Positions 6,946 to 14,706 of a stretch of 17,999 nucleotides of DNA are shown here, one piece after another; position 1 is the first letter of the stretch, and each line of letters opens with the position of its first letter. The position numbers and the translations under genes are program-made. The stretch covers positions 10,873 to 28,871 of the forward strand of contig PLKR01000496.1 in NCBI GenBank assembly GCA_003140655.1, in the 5' to 3' direction. The stretch is from Acidobacteriaceae bacterium (lineage in GTDB: Bacteria > Acidobacteriota > Terriglobia > Terriglobales > Acidobacteriaceae). The notes under the pieces are model-generated. The model was not told the DNA's origin. It saw only the letters and a list, made by a program, of their open reading frames with translations, and ran no database searches.

Positions 6946-7338
6946 GAAGTCTATGGATGCATACCGAGTACATTAGGTTCTGGAGATCGGCGGCAGTGGT
7001 GAGGACAACTAGCTGCCGTTCCGCTCTACACCTGGGCAAAGAGGGCAGCAGCCTTAGCAGCAGATTCCCGATGGCCACAGGTTGATGCTCTCCTGCACTC
7101 CCTACCAGTGTGTATGAACGCTCAAACACGTGGGACCTTCGACCTTCGTCTCCCAATCTGCCTTCGCACGAGATCCAACAATCGACACGCGCCACTCGCC
7201 AGGCCGGCCGCTCAGAACGTGTTCAACGATCGCCTGCACTTCCGTCCTGATCGTGGCGAACAGGCGCTTCAGTGCTCTTTGTTCAAAGAAGGCACGAGGA
7301 CTTCGTAAAGTTTCGTAAAAACAAATCCTGGCTGCCAA
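6926..7338 (-). pseudogene. Small protein gene broken by a one-base deletion
   Basis: Two minus-strand frames join into one protein-like sequence. The first (from about 7338, TTG, true start uncertain) reads through EHVLSGRPGEWRVSIVGS and ends its sensible part at KVEGP near 7132. The other frame continues with VFERSYTLVGSAGEHQP and LLLRLLP, to a stop at 6926. Adding one base in the CCCAC run at about 7130-7134 would restore a continuous GPNVFERSYTL. The sequence resembles small hypothetical proteins I associate with acidobacterial genomes, from memory and with no function known. It is either a recent pseudogene or a base-call error. The downstream part reaches the start of the efflux gene. 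The upstream end abuts a transposase relic, so the 5' end may have been lost there. Confidence 0.5.
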
Positions 7339-7500
7339 GTATGGGCCGTATGGCTAGCGGCGCATCGCGTTGCTGTTGCGGAGCGCGGCTTGGCAGGTGG
7401 GAAAGGATCGGGTGTAGCGGATCTGGCGACGCGAAGCGCTGAAGGTGCCGCAGAAACAACGGCCACGAGGGCGGTTGTGGTTGCAGATGGCTCGTGCATC
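7325..7500 (+). mobile_element. Relic of an IS3-family (IS407-group-like) transposase OrfB
   Basis: Translated from 7328 the plus strand gives a degraded match to the OrfB region before the catalytic core: LAAKYGPYG-stop-RRIALLLR, AAWQVGKDRV-stop-RIWRRE, and ALKVPQKQRPRGRLWL. After a one-base frameshift near 7484 it continues DGSCI. In living relatives of the group the same region reads YGYRRI, VERIWRREGLKVPQKQ and GRLWLNDGSC. The two TAG codons (7355-7357, 7415-7417) sit where Tyr and Gln/Glu are expected. Neither the catalytic DDE residues nor OrfA is present, and no terminal inverted repeats were found. It is a dead fragment. Confidence 0.7.
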
Positions 7501-7769
7501 CTACCACGAGTATTTCACCGGCTTCACCCCGGTTCCGGTTGCGGAAGTCGCGCTGGCGCATCTGCGCGCGATTTCGACCCCAATCACCGGACGCATTCTC
7601 AAGCTGCACAAGACCGATTGCTAGCGTTTGCGCGCCTTATCGCACCTGAACGCTGAGAATCGAGCCGAAAAACGCATGCTGAAGATGAGCCGATTTCATT
7701 ATGTCTGAATCGTCGGCAAACCGGAAACTATCCAGAAACGGGCTTCGCGGAGATCGCAGTTGACGAGGG
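7501..7769. other. Degraded sequence without an assignable gene
   Basis: The stretch lies between the transposase relic and a glycosidase-like remnant. Frames are open on both strands for up to about 90 codons, but none was recognised. The plus-strand frame from the relic continues to a TAG at about 7621-7623 with protein-like wording (HEYFTGFTPVPVAEVALAHL) that matches no family I know. It is most simply read as mosaic decayed DNA. Confidence 0.35.
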
Positions 7770-7939
7770 TCAACCGGCGATTCCGTAGACGTCGGGACTG
7801 ATGGGATGGGGGTTACCGGTGGCGTCAACGGTCAGAGTTGGCGTCGTCTGAGCGATGCTCCTTTGAATTGCGAAAAAAAAGGAAGAAGAATGCTGAGGCC
7901 CGCGGCAGAGCAGGGCAAGCGAAGCGAGAATCGAAGCAT
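7770..7939 (-). pseudogene. 5' remnant of a secreted glycosidase-like gene
   Basis: An ATG at 7939 has an excellent ribosome binding site (GGAGGAG, 6-7 bases before it), then a signal-peptide-like stretch (MLRFSLRLPCSAAGLSILLP). The frame breaks at a run of eight T residues (minus strand, about 7874-7881). One base shift later it reads IAQTTPTLTVDATGNPHP and ISPDVYGIAG before a stop at 7770-7772. VDA-x-x-N-x-HPISPxxYG is the typical start of the mature part of secreted glycoside hydrolases such as GH44 and arabinofuranosidase-like enzymes. The catalytic domain is absent, so the gene is broken and truncated. The family call rests on this short motif. Confidence 0.5.
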
Positions 7940-8121
7940 GAATCGCTCCTCCGGCAGGATTCTAAGAAATTTGTTAGAGCCTAGCTGCGCCGGAGTGCAC
8001 GGTCAAAGGTACGGAAGGACAGGTCAAGGAAAAGCAATTAGCCCACGGACGGCTGGCTTTAACACGACAGATTTCGGCCGAAGTATTAGAAAAGAATAGT
8101 CCCCGCGTAATTTCTAAACTT

Positions 8122-8163
8122 CGGGCGAAACGCGCCCGTGATACGCCCGGTTGGTGGCATAAT
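8122..8163 (+). promoter_or_regulatory. Possible promoter with hairpin before the amidohydrolase gene
   Basis: CATAAT at 8158-8163 is a good -10 candidate lying only 8 bases before the start codon at 8172, which would give a leaderless or nearly leaderless messenger. This fits the absence of a Shine-Dalgarno there. A perfect 6-bp hairpin (CGGGCG at 8122-8127, CGCCCG at 8133-8138) covers the place of the -35 element, for which no consensus sequence is seen. It might be an operator. Confidence 0.3.
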
Positions 8164-8171
8164 ACAGAGCC

Positions 8172-10184
8172 ATGTTTGTGCTTCGTCTCGCATCGCTCTC
8201 CGCCTTGCTTTTTGCCGCCTCTCACTTGTGGGCAGCTGACGCTTCCAGCGCCCAAACGCTTCGCTACACAATCCTGAGTAACGGCCGGACGGCAGGAAAT
8301 GAAGTGGACGTCTACAGTCCGGGCGGCCACATCGACTCCACGTTCGAGTTCAACGATCGGGGTCGCGGCCCGAAGATCGCTGCGCATTACGTAGTGGCCA
8401 CGGATGGGTCGCCACTGCGCACGGACATAACCGGCAACGACTACCTAAAGGCTCCGGTTGACGAACATTTCTCCATTGAGGCCGGCGTTGGCCACTGGAA
8501 GAGTACTTCCGAGAACGGACAGGCTGCCGCACCGGGATTCTACGTCAGCAACAATGGAGCGCCAGCCGAGCCGGCTCTGCTGGTGGGTGCACTGTTAAAT
8601 GCGAAGGACGCTCGGGTCAGACTCTTCCCCGCGGGCGAGGCCAGACTGGAACGAATGACGGAAGTGACCGTCGAGAGCCACGGGCAGAAATTGCATGTGA
8701 CCGAGTTTGCGATCACCGGACTTTCCTTCGAGCCGCAGACCGTGTGGCTCGATGATCACCAGCATTTTTTCGGGCTTCCGGGCAAGTGGTTCGCTCTCCT
8801 CCGAGAAGGCTGGGAGGACACGAACGATCAGCTCTATGCCCTCGATCGCAAAGCTCGGGACGAACGCTACGCTCGCCTGGCAGAGGAGTTGACCCGGCAT
8901 CCGGCTCATCCAGTGGTGGTGGAGCATGTGCGCCTGTTTGATTCCGAGCAGGCCGCTATTCGGGAAGACCAGACGGTTGTCATTCAGGGCGAACGCATAA
9001 CGATGGTCGGCCCGTTTGAGGCCGTCAGTATTCCGAAGGATGCTGAGATCGTCGAAGGAACTGGCAAAACGCTCGTCCCCGGCCTCTTCGACATGCACGC
9101 TCATGCCCAGGCTGGGGATGGGATCTTGAATATTGCCAGCGGCGTAACTACCGTTCGCGACATGGGCAATGACATTGACGAACTTCGGCATTTGCAAGAC
9201 CAATGGGAGAGAGGTACGGCGATCGGCCCTAGAGTCTGGAAAGCCGGCTTCATTGACGGGCGCGGCGCATTCCAGGCTCCTACCGGTCTATACGCCGATA
9301 CGGCGGATGAGGCGCAGGCCGCAGTTAATCGTTATGCCGACCTTGGCTACGTCCAGATCAAGCTTTACAGCTCACTTAATCCTGAGTTCGTACCCGGAAT
9401 TGTGAAGACTGCCCACGCGCGTGGATTGCGCGTGAGCGGGCACATTCCGAACGGCATGATTGCAAGTCAGTTTGTGGAAGTCGGCGCCGACGAAATACAA
9501 CACATCAACTTCATTTTCCTGAACTTTCTGGCCACGAAGGTGAAGGACACTCGCACTCCGGAACGGTTTACCGCTGTGGGCGATAATGCCGCGAAGCTCG
9601 ATCTGCAGTCGAAAGAGGTCAATGATTTCATCGCACTGCTCCTCCAGCATCACACCACCGTGGATGTAACCCTCGCCGCCTTTGAGGGCATGTTCACGGG
9701 CCGTCCGGGAAAGGTTTCTCCGGATTTCGCTCCCGTGCTGGATCGATTGCCGGCGCAAGTTCAGCGCGGAGCCTATACCGGGGGCCTTCCGGTGACAGAG
9801 GAAAACGACCAACTCTACAAAGATTCTTATCAAGCAATGTTGCGGATGACCAAGCGAATGTACGATGCGGGCATTCCGATTCTTGCGGGGACGGACGCGA
9901 CGGCCGGAATCATGTTGCATCGTGAATTGGAGCTCGAAGTGGAAGCGGGAATCCCGCCGGCGAAGGCATTGCAGATTGCAACTTTCAACGCTGCCCGGCT
10001 TCTAAAGCAGGAAAAGGACTTAGGCTCCATTGCGCCTGGAAAGCGAGCCGATCTCTTACTTGTGGAAGGAAATCCCGCCGAACACATCAGCGACATTCGC
10101 CGTTGCCGGCTGGTGATGAAGAACGGGGTGCTATACAAAAGCACCGACCTTTATAGCGCTGCTGGCATCAAGCCAGCCGACTAG
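8172..10184 (+). CDS. Secreted metal-dependent amidohydrolase with N-terminal extension
   Basis: A 670-aa protein with a signal peptide (residues 1 to about 22, ending LWAADA), a region of about 230 residues without a recognised domain, and then an amidohydrolase domain of the imidazolonepropionase/Xaa-Pro dipeptidase-like group. The metal-site residues are visible in order: His309 and His311 in DMHAH, Lys397 in QIKLYSS (likely carboxylated), His424 in SGHIP, His444 in IQHINF, and Asp575 in AGTDAT. The C-terminus has the usual small beta domain with GSIAPGKRADLLLVEGNP. It probably hydrolyses a C-N bond, for example in cyclic amides or proline-containing peptides, outside the cytoplasm. The substrate is unknown. 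Family members are usually about 400-450 aa, so the N-terminal segment is an extra module. The gene stands alone. Confidence 0.9.
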   Translation: MFVLRLASLSALLFAASHLWAADASSAQTLRYTILSNGRTAGNEVDVYSPGGHIDSTFEFNDRGRGPKIAAHYVVATDGSPLRTDITGNDYLKAPVDEHFSIEAGVGHWKSTSENGQAAAPGFYVSNNGAPAEPALLVGALLNAKDARVRLFPAGEARLERMTEVTVESHGQKLHVTEFAITGLSFEPQTVWLDDHQHFFGLPGKWFALLREGWEDTNDQLYALDRKARDERYARLAEELTRHPAHPVVVEHVRLFDSEQAAIREDQTVVIQGERITMVGPFEAVSIPKDAEIVEGTGKTLVPGLFDMHAHAQAGDGILNIASGVTTVRDMGNDIDELRHLQDQWERGTAIGPRVWKAGFIDGRGAFQAPTGLYADTADEAQAAVNRYADLGYVQIKLYSSLNPEFVPGIVKTAHARGLRVSGHIPNGMIASQFVEVGADEIQHINFIFLNFLATKVKDTRTPERFTAVGDNAAKLDLQSKEVNDFIALLLQHHTTVDVTLAAFEGMFTGRPGKVSPDFAPVLDRLPAQVQRGAYTGGLPVTEENDQLYKDSYQAMLRMTKRMYDAGIPILAGTDATAGIMLHRELELEVEAGIPPAKALQIATFNAARLLKQEKDLGSIAPGKRADLLLVEGNPAEHISDIRRCRLVMKNGVLYKSTDLYSAAGIKPAD

Positions 10185-10367
10185 CTGGATCTCCTCCAGT
10201 CAATCTCAGACGTGAGAGACCGGATTCCGCTGTTCTCCCCGTGTGCAGGGTTGCACAATTGCGAAGGTGTTCTCGGCAAACCTTACCTTACCGGATTAGG
10301 GAAGAATAGCCCGTCACCCGACCAGAATACGAAGCGAGAGCGCCAGGGCTCCGCACGGGCGAACGCT

Positions 10368-10386
10368 TTGACATACGACGTATGAT
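10368..10386 (+). promoter_or_regulatory. Palindrome overlapping promoter-like hexamers before the REC-PilZ gene
   Basis: CATACG and CGTATG (10372-10377, 10379-10384) form a 6-bp inverted repeat with one central base. It overlaps TTGACA (10368-10373) and TATGAT (10381-10386). The two hexamers are too close to form one sigma-70 promoter, so either may be fortuitous. The repeat could be a binding site for a dimeric regulator about 55 bases before the start codon. Confidence 0.25.
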
Positions 10387-10439
10387 GGTTTGGGCGAGAC
10401 AGGGGTCGCTAGGTCGCCAGAAGTAGAAGAGGTAGACGC

Positions 10440-11117
10440 ATGGGGTCGCTGAAACTGCTTATTGTGGAAGATGATATCGCAAGCTTGGAATTAATGACCG
10501 AGGTTTTCACCTCTCTTGAGGCGGAGGTGAGTCCGGTCAGCGATAGCCAGAAAGCAGCGGGCCTCGTGAATCAGGAAAGATTCGATGGGATTTTCCTGGA
10601 TTTGGAAATGCCCAACCTGCATGGTTTCGATCTGGCGCGTCTAATACGCAAGTCCTCCCGGAATAAATCCACGCCGATTGTTATCGTGACTGGGCGGGAC
10701 CAGAGAGACACCATGCAACAGGCGTTCACGATCGGAGCAACTTTCTATCTTCAAAAGCCAGTGGACAGGCAAAAGCTGAGCATCTTGTTCCGGACCGTGC
10801 GTGGTGGGATGGTAGAGAATCGGCGCCGAAACACGCGTGTTCCCATTCAAACCGAGGTGATGTGCACGGTGGGTTCCCGAACAATACGCGGGGTAACCTG
10901 GAATCTCAGCCAAGGGGGGATGCAGGTAGAAGCTGGCGGCTTGCAGTCCGGGGATACTGTGCGAGTGTCCTTCCGATTGCCGGTATCAGGTGTTTCGCTA
11001 GAGGCGGTGGGGACAGTGGTCTGGATAAAAGAGAATCGACAGGGAATCCAGTTCACGAACGTGAGCCCACAGAATGACCAGTCGATCCGACAATTTATCG
11101 CCGAAGTAGAAAAATAG
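10440..11117 (+). CDS. Response regulator with PilZ output domain (REC-PilZ)
   Basis: A 225-aa cytoplasmic protein. Residues 1-120 are a receiver domain with the acidic pair in VEDD, the phosphorylation site Asp54 in FLDLEMP, and Lys106 in LQKPVD. Residues 125-222 are a PilZ domain with the c-di-GMP-binding signatures RRRNTR (128-133) and NLSQGG (155-160). Such proteins join phosphorelay input to c-di-GMP sensing and often affect motility, pili or exopolysaccharide. The ATG at 10440 has GAGG about 7 bases upstream. The gene converges on the five-gene signalling operon that ends 40 bases away, and its receiver is a plausible target of the hybrid kinase there (inference). Confidence 0.92.
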   Translation: MGSLKLLIVEDDIASLELMTEVFTSLEAEVSPVSDSQKAAGLVNQERFDGIFLDLEMPNLHGFDLARLIRKSSRNKSTPIVIVTGRDQRDTMQQAFTIGATFYLQKPVDRQKLSILFRTVRGGMVENRRRNTRVPIQTEVMCTVGSRTIRGVTWNLSQGGMQVEAGGLQSGDTVRVSFRLPVSGVSLEAVGTVVWIKENRQGIQFTNVSPQNDQSIRQFIAEVEK

Positions 11118-11157
11118 CGGCTGCGACCGACCTTCAAATCGTGGATTGTAACCGTTC

Positions 11158-11601
11158 CTATTTGCCAGTCCCTTCTGCACTCTTTCCACTTGCCTGCTTC
11201 TCGTGCGATTGATTCGGAGGCGTGTTTCGATCCTCTCGCTTATGCAACAGGCGTTCGAGTTCGTCAGCGAGGGCGCGCGCACTAACCGGTTTCGAGAGGT
11301 ATCCATCAAAACCAGAATGTAAGATTTTTTCACGGTCGCCCTGCATTGCATAGGCCGTAATGGCCAATATCGGCAGCGGGGCTAGTGCGGGATTCTCGCG
11401 GATCCTGCGCGCAACTGCATACCCATCCAGGACTGGCATTCCGATGTCCAACAGCAGTATGTCCGGTTGAGTTTCTTCAACCATCCTTAGCGCTTCTTGA
11501 CCGTCGCACGCTTCCACTACGGCATGTCCACGGTTTTCTAGCAACTCGCGGAGCAATTCGCGGTTAACTGGATTATCCTCAGCGACGAGAACTTTGGTCA
11601 T
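11158..11601 (-). CDS. Single-domain response regulator
   Basis: A 147-aa protein made of one receiver domain (1-120) with the acidic residues in AEDN, phosphorylation site Asp52 in LLDIGMP, and Lys104 in LSKPVS, plus a charged tail of about 27 residues ([16 protein letters not shown]) without a known fold. There is no DNA-binding or enzymatic output, so it likely acts as a phosphate shuttle, sink or protein-interaction switch. Its start overlaps the stop of the hybrid kinase gene by four bases (ATGA), which points to coupled translation and a joint function. It is the last gene of the operon. Confidence 0.92.
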   Translation of the reverse strand: MTKVLVAEDNPVNRELLRELLENRGHAVVEACDGQEALRMVEETQPDILLLDIGMPVLDGYAVARRIRENPALAPLPILAITAYAMQGDREKILHSGFDGYLSKPVSARALADELERLLHKREDRNTPPNQSHEKQASGKSAEGTGK

Positions 11602-13940
11602 GATTGCCCCACAGACTTTACCAGCTTACGGACCTGGAGAATTCTTCCAACCTCGACAATGAGCTGTTGCTGCCAGGAACCATTCTTGTGAAAGAGCGCT
11701 TGGGTTTCGCGAGTGAGAACAGCGAGCTCGTCTCCAGTTAGATTCTTGGCGGTCATCACAAAAATCGGCAGTTCTCTCAAAGTGGCCTCTTGCCGTATAT
11801 GGCGGATGACCTCAAAACCATCCATACCCGGCATCAGTAGGTCCAGCAAGACTGCACTAACGAGTTTAGAAGATAGCACTTCCAGAGCTCTCGTTCCGCT
11901 GCGGACGCTCTCCGTCTCATACCCGGCTGACCGCAGGGTCTCCTCCAACAACTCCAGAGCTCGGGGGTCATCGTCCACCAGCAGAATCGCTGTGTCCTCG
12001 TCGGGCTGAGGCAGTACATATTTTCGTATCGTTTCAAGCAGCACGGGTTTACGAACGGGCTTAATGAGATAGTCCACCGCGCCCAAGGCAAAACCGACCT
12101 GTTTCTGGTCCACTATGGAAACAATAATGATCGGGACGTTTGCCGTTTCGGGGGCCTGTCTCAGGGCTGCGAGTGTTGCGAAGCCATTGCCACCCGGCAT
12201 CATTACATCCAGGGTGATTGCGTCTGGCCGGAGGTGTCGAGCCTCCTTAACGGCTTCTTCCCCCGACTCAGCCATGGCAATCCGATACTCGGGACTTAGA
12301 TAACTAGCAAGAAGCTCACGAGCGGTGACTTCGTCGTCCACAACCAGAATAAGTGGCTTCCCGCGACCTTCAACTGCCATGATCGACGGACTTAGTGGTG
12401 CGTTCACCGGCGGAGTCTCGGATCCTCTGGATCCCGCCGGAAGAGTAAAGGTAAATCGGCTGCCTTTCCCAATCTCGCTTTCTAACGAAATTCTGCCCCC
12501 TTGTTGCTCCACCAGGCGCCTGGTGATCGCCAGCCCCAGGCCGGTGCCTTCCTGGGTGGTCCCGGCAGGCCCCTCGACCTGCCGAAACTCCTCGAAGATC
12601 ACGGCCTGATCCTCGGCTCGGACGCCGACGCCCGTATCCGTTACCGAGATGCAAACCGAGTTACTGTCTCCGTGGCAATCGATATCGATTCGGCCCGCCT
12701 TCGGTGTGAACTTCACTGCATTGCTCAAGAGGTTGTACAGGATTTGTTTGAAACGGACCCGATCAGCGTAGACGTGTTGATCGCTTTCCATCTTCTGTTC
12801 GATCTGGATATCCTTTGCCATCGCCAGCGGCTGGATGGTGGAGAGAACCTCCGGTAAAGCATGCTTGATCTGGAAATCCTCACATCGCAGTTCGAGTTGC
12901 CCGGCCTCGATTTTGGAAAGATCCAGAATGTCATTGATCAGCTGCAACAAGTGCGCTGAACCCTTCTTGATGTGGTCGACGAAGCGTTTTTGCTTGACGT
13001 TGAGCTCGCCTGGAGTTCCCTCGGCCAACAGATCGGAGAAGCCGACAATGGCATTCAGTGGGGTTCGTAACTCATGGCTCATGCTGGCGAGAAACTTGCT
13101 CTTCATCTGGGTCGCGCGCTCGACTTCGCGGTTGCGGAGATCCAGTTCCTTGTTGGCAACCGCCAGCTGCGTAGTGCGTTCCCGAACTCGTTGCTCCAGC
13201 TCACCGTGGGCCCGCTGCAGGGCGCCGTCGCGCTGCTGAATCTGCTCCAACATCTCATTGACCGATTCAATCAACGTCGATACTTCGTCGCGATTTGGGT
13301 TTGTAGCGGCTCGGATCGAATAGTCCTTCTCGTGAGACACGATGCGAACAGTATGTGCCAACTGCATCACCGGTTCGGAGATAACCCGCTGCGATATTCT
13401 TGAAATCAACAGTGCAACGACCAGCGACGCCAGAAGTACGACAACGATGATCACCCCATAACTCTTCAGCCGGTCATTCATTGCTCCCAAGTCGGAGCGG
13501 ATGTACACAGTCCCCATTGGTTTGCCCTGGAAGATGATCGATCGCGCCAGCCCCAGGTGCCCGTCTCTATACCAGTAAGTCTGGGTTTGACCTGGGGGAA
13601 TAAGAGGCAGGGGCCGAGTCTCGCCTGCACGATCGCGCCAGTATCCCGCGAAAGGCTGACCTTCATGGGTATAGATCTGGGCGTACATGAGATGACGGTT
13701 GGCGTTCAGCGCTGACAGTGTATTCTCCGCGGAATGGGGGTCGCTGAACAGCAGTGCCGAGACGGTATTGTCTCCGATGATCTGGGCCTGGATCGAGACG
13801 TTGCTGACGAGGGCAGAACGAGAGCTGTACAGGTCGTAGGCACAAAAACCGCCACAGGCTAATAGCAAGGCCGCCCCGCTCACCAGCATGTTCATCCATG
13901 TGAGTTTCTTGGAGATCGAGTAGTGTCGGATGTTGAGCAT
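11598..13940 (-). CDS. Hybrid histidine kinase, CHASE8-like sensor with two receiver domains
   Basis: A 780-aa inner-membrane kinase. A first membrane helix (about 14-35) is followed by an extracytoplasmic domain (about 36-160; [18 protein letters not shown] segment) of the CHASE8 kind, a second helix (161-180), a HAMP region (to about 235) and a coiled coil. The HisKA domain has His289 in [12 protein letters not shown]. The ATPase domain has the N box with Asn407 and glycine boxes in DTGVGV and GTGLGL. Two receivers follow: the first has Asp578 (TLDVMMPG) and Lys627 (IKPVR), the second Asp700 (LLDLLMPG) and Lys752 within HKNG instead of the usual KP. The gene starts 5 bases after the YfiR-family gene and overlaps the following response regulator by four bases. 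CHASE8 is the sensor domain of YfiN/TpbB, which YfiR controls. Confidence 0.92.
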   Translation of the reverse strand: MLNIRHYSISKKLTWMNMLVSGAALLLACGGFCAYDLYSSRSALVSNVSIQAQIIGDNTVSALLFSDPHSAENTLSALNANRHLMYAQIYTHEGQPFAGYWRDRAGETRPLPLIPPGQTQTYWYRDGHLGLARSIIFQGKPMGTVYIRSDLGAMNDRLKSYGVIIVVVLLASLVVALLISRISQRVISEPVMQLAHTVRIVSHEKDYSIRAATNPNRDEVSTLIESVNEMLEQIQQRDGALQRAHGELEQRVRERTTQLAVANKELDLRNREVERATQMKSKFLASMSHELRTPLNAIVGFSDLLAEGTPGELNVKQKRFVDHIKKGSAHLLQLINDILDLSKIEAGQLELRCEDFQIKHALPEVLSTIQPLAMAKDIQIEQKMESDQHVYADRVRFKQILYNLLSNAVKFTPKAGRIDIDCHGDSNSVCISVTDTGVGVRAEDQAVIFEEFRQVEGPAGTTQEGTGLGLAITRRLVEQQGGRISLESEIGKGSRFTFTLPAGSRGSETPPVNAPLSPSIMAVEGRGKPLILVVDDEVTARELLASYLSPEYRIAMAESGEEAVKEARHLRPDAITLDVMMPGGNGFATLAALRQAPETANVPIIIVSIVDQKQVGFALGAVDYLIKPVRKPVLLETIRKYVLPQPDEDTAILLVDDDPRALELLEETLRSAGYETESVRSGTRALEVLSSKLVSAVLLDLLMPGMDGFEVIRHIRQEATLRELPIFVMTAKNLTGDELAVLTRETQALFHKNGSWQQQLIVEVGRILQVRKLVKSVGQS

Positions 13941-13945
13941 GTGTG

Positions 13946-14554
13946 TCAGTCTCTATCCCTTCTGACGGCAGTTGCCACCTTGAGCAGCTCAGAGCTGAGC
14001 ACGAGGCCCGCGCGCTGAGTTGCGGCGAGGTTAACCTCGAAGCGGATTCGACTCCCTTCCAAGACAAACTGGATCATGCCACGACGTTGCGAGAACTGCG
14101 GGATGTCGCTGACAGTCAGGACTGCGCTTTTGTCCAAGGCCTCGATGATCTTGTTGAGGCGGTTGGTCTCCGATGAGCTTATAAACAAGATTTGACAGTC
14201 GACCGATTCCTGCGGACTCGAGATTCGCCTCGCGACCACACTTTGCTTTCCCATCATTTCGCCTGCAAGCGTTGCATCGAGCGATGGCCCAAATGGATCC
14301 TGGCCCAGGACACAAATGGTGAAGGAGCCCGTCTTGGCGGTTGTGACGCTGGCGGGCCATTCGACAAATCGGCCAAAGTTGTAAAGGTAGGCAGCCTCAA
14401 CCTGAAACTCACTGGGCTTTTGTTGCCCAAGAGCGACTGACCCGGCAAAGAGCAGCCACACGACGGACGCAATTGTGTACCGAACCAAGATGCCGCGATC
14501 TCGCGACAACCTGCCATGCCCTCGGAAGGCAGCCTTGTGATTTCCACGCTTCAT
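13946..14554 (-). CDS. Periplasmic YfiR-family (DUF4154) protein
   Basis: A 202-aa protein when started at the ATG at 14554. A basic leader is followed by a signal peptide ([18 protein letters not shown]), then the family signature [15 protein letters not shown] and a domain that runs to the end (about residues 45-200) with the usual [14 protein letters not shown] finish. YfiR proteins bind and restrain the periplasmic part of a membrane partner; in Pseudomonas the partner is the CHASE8 diguanylate cyclase YfiN. Here the next gene, 5 bases on, is a CHASE8-like histidine kinase. A GTG at 14710 overlaps the stop of the TonB receptor gene by four bases (GTGA) and is in frame. It would add 52 residues without signal-peptide character, so it is less likely, though the overlap is suggestive. 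Confidence 0.88.
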   Translation of the reverse strand: MKRGNHKAAFRGHGRLSRDRGILVRYTIASVVWLLFAGSVALGQQKPSEFQVEAAYLYNFGRFVEWPASVTTAKTGSFTICVLGQDPFGPSLDATLAGEMMGKQSVVARRISSPQESVDCQILFISSSETNRLNKIIEALDKSAVLTVSDIPQFSQRRGMIQFVLEGSRIRFEVNLAATQRAGLVLSSELLKVATAVRRDRD

Positions 14555-14706
14555 GAGTGTTTCTTTGCTACCTCGCTCCCATATTTCCGCATGTTGAGGA
14601 TGGAGAAGTTTTGTCTGACCGACGAAACTCAAAGTTGTCGGATCACGTGTTATCTGAGCCTCGCATCGCCTGTCCCGCATTCGAGCTGGAGGAACTCTGG
14701 TGGACG

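Noticed and set aside
7390..7656. Plus-strand 88-aa open frame
   Set aside because: Mostly a shifted frame of the transposase relic; only the DGSCI part corresponds to the real (frameshifted) ancestral frame.
9372..9920. Minus-strand open frame of 182 codons
   Set aside because: Antisense shadow of the amidohydrolase gene, whose metal-site motifs are on the plus strand.
10660..10684. GGAATAAAT inside the REC-PilZ gene as a further ECF promoter
   Set aside because: The GTT lies at 15 rather than 17 bases from GGAAT, and the site is inside coding sequence with no gene start behind it.
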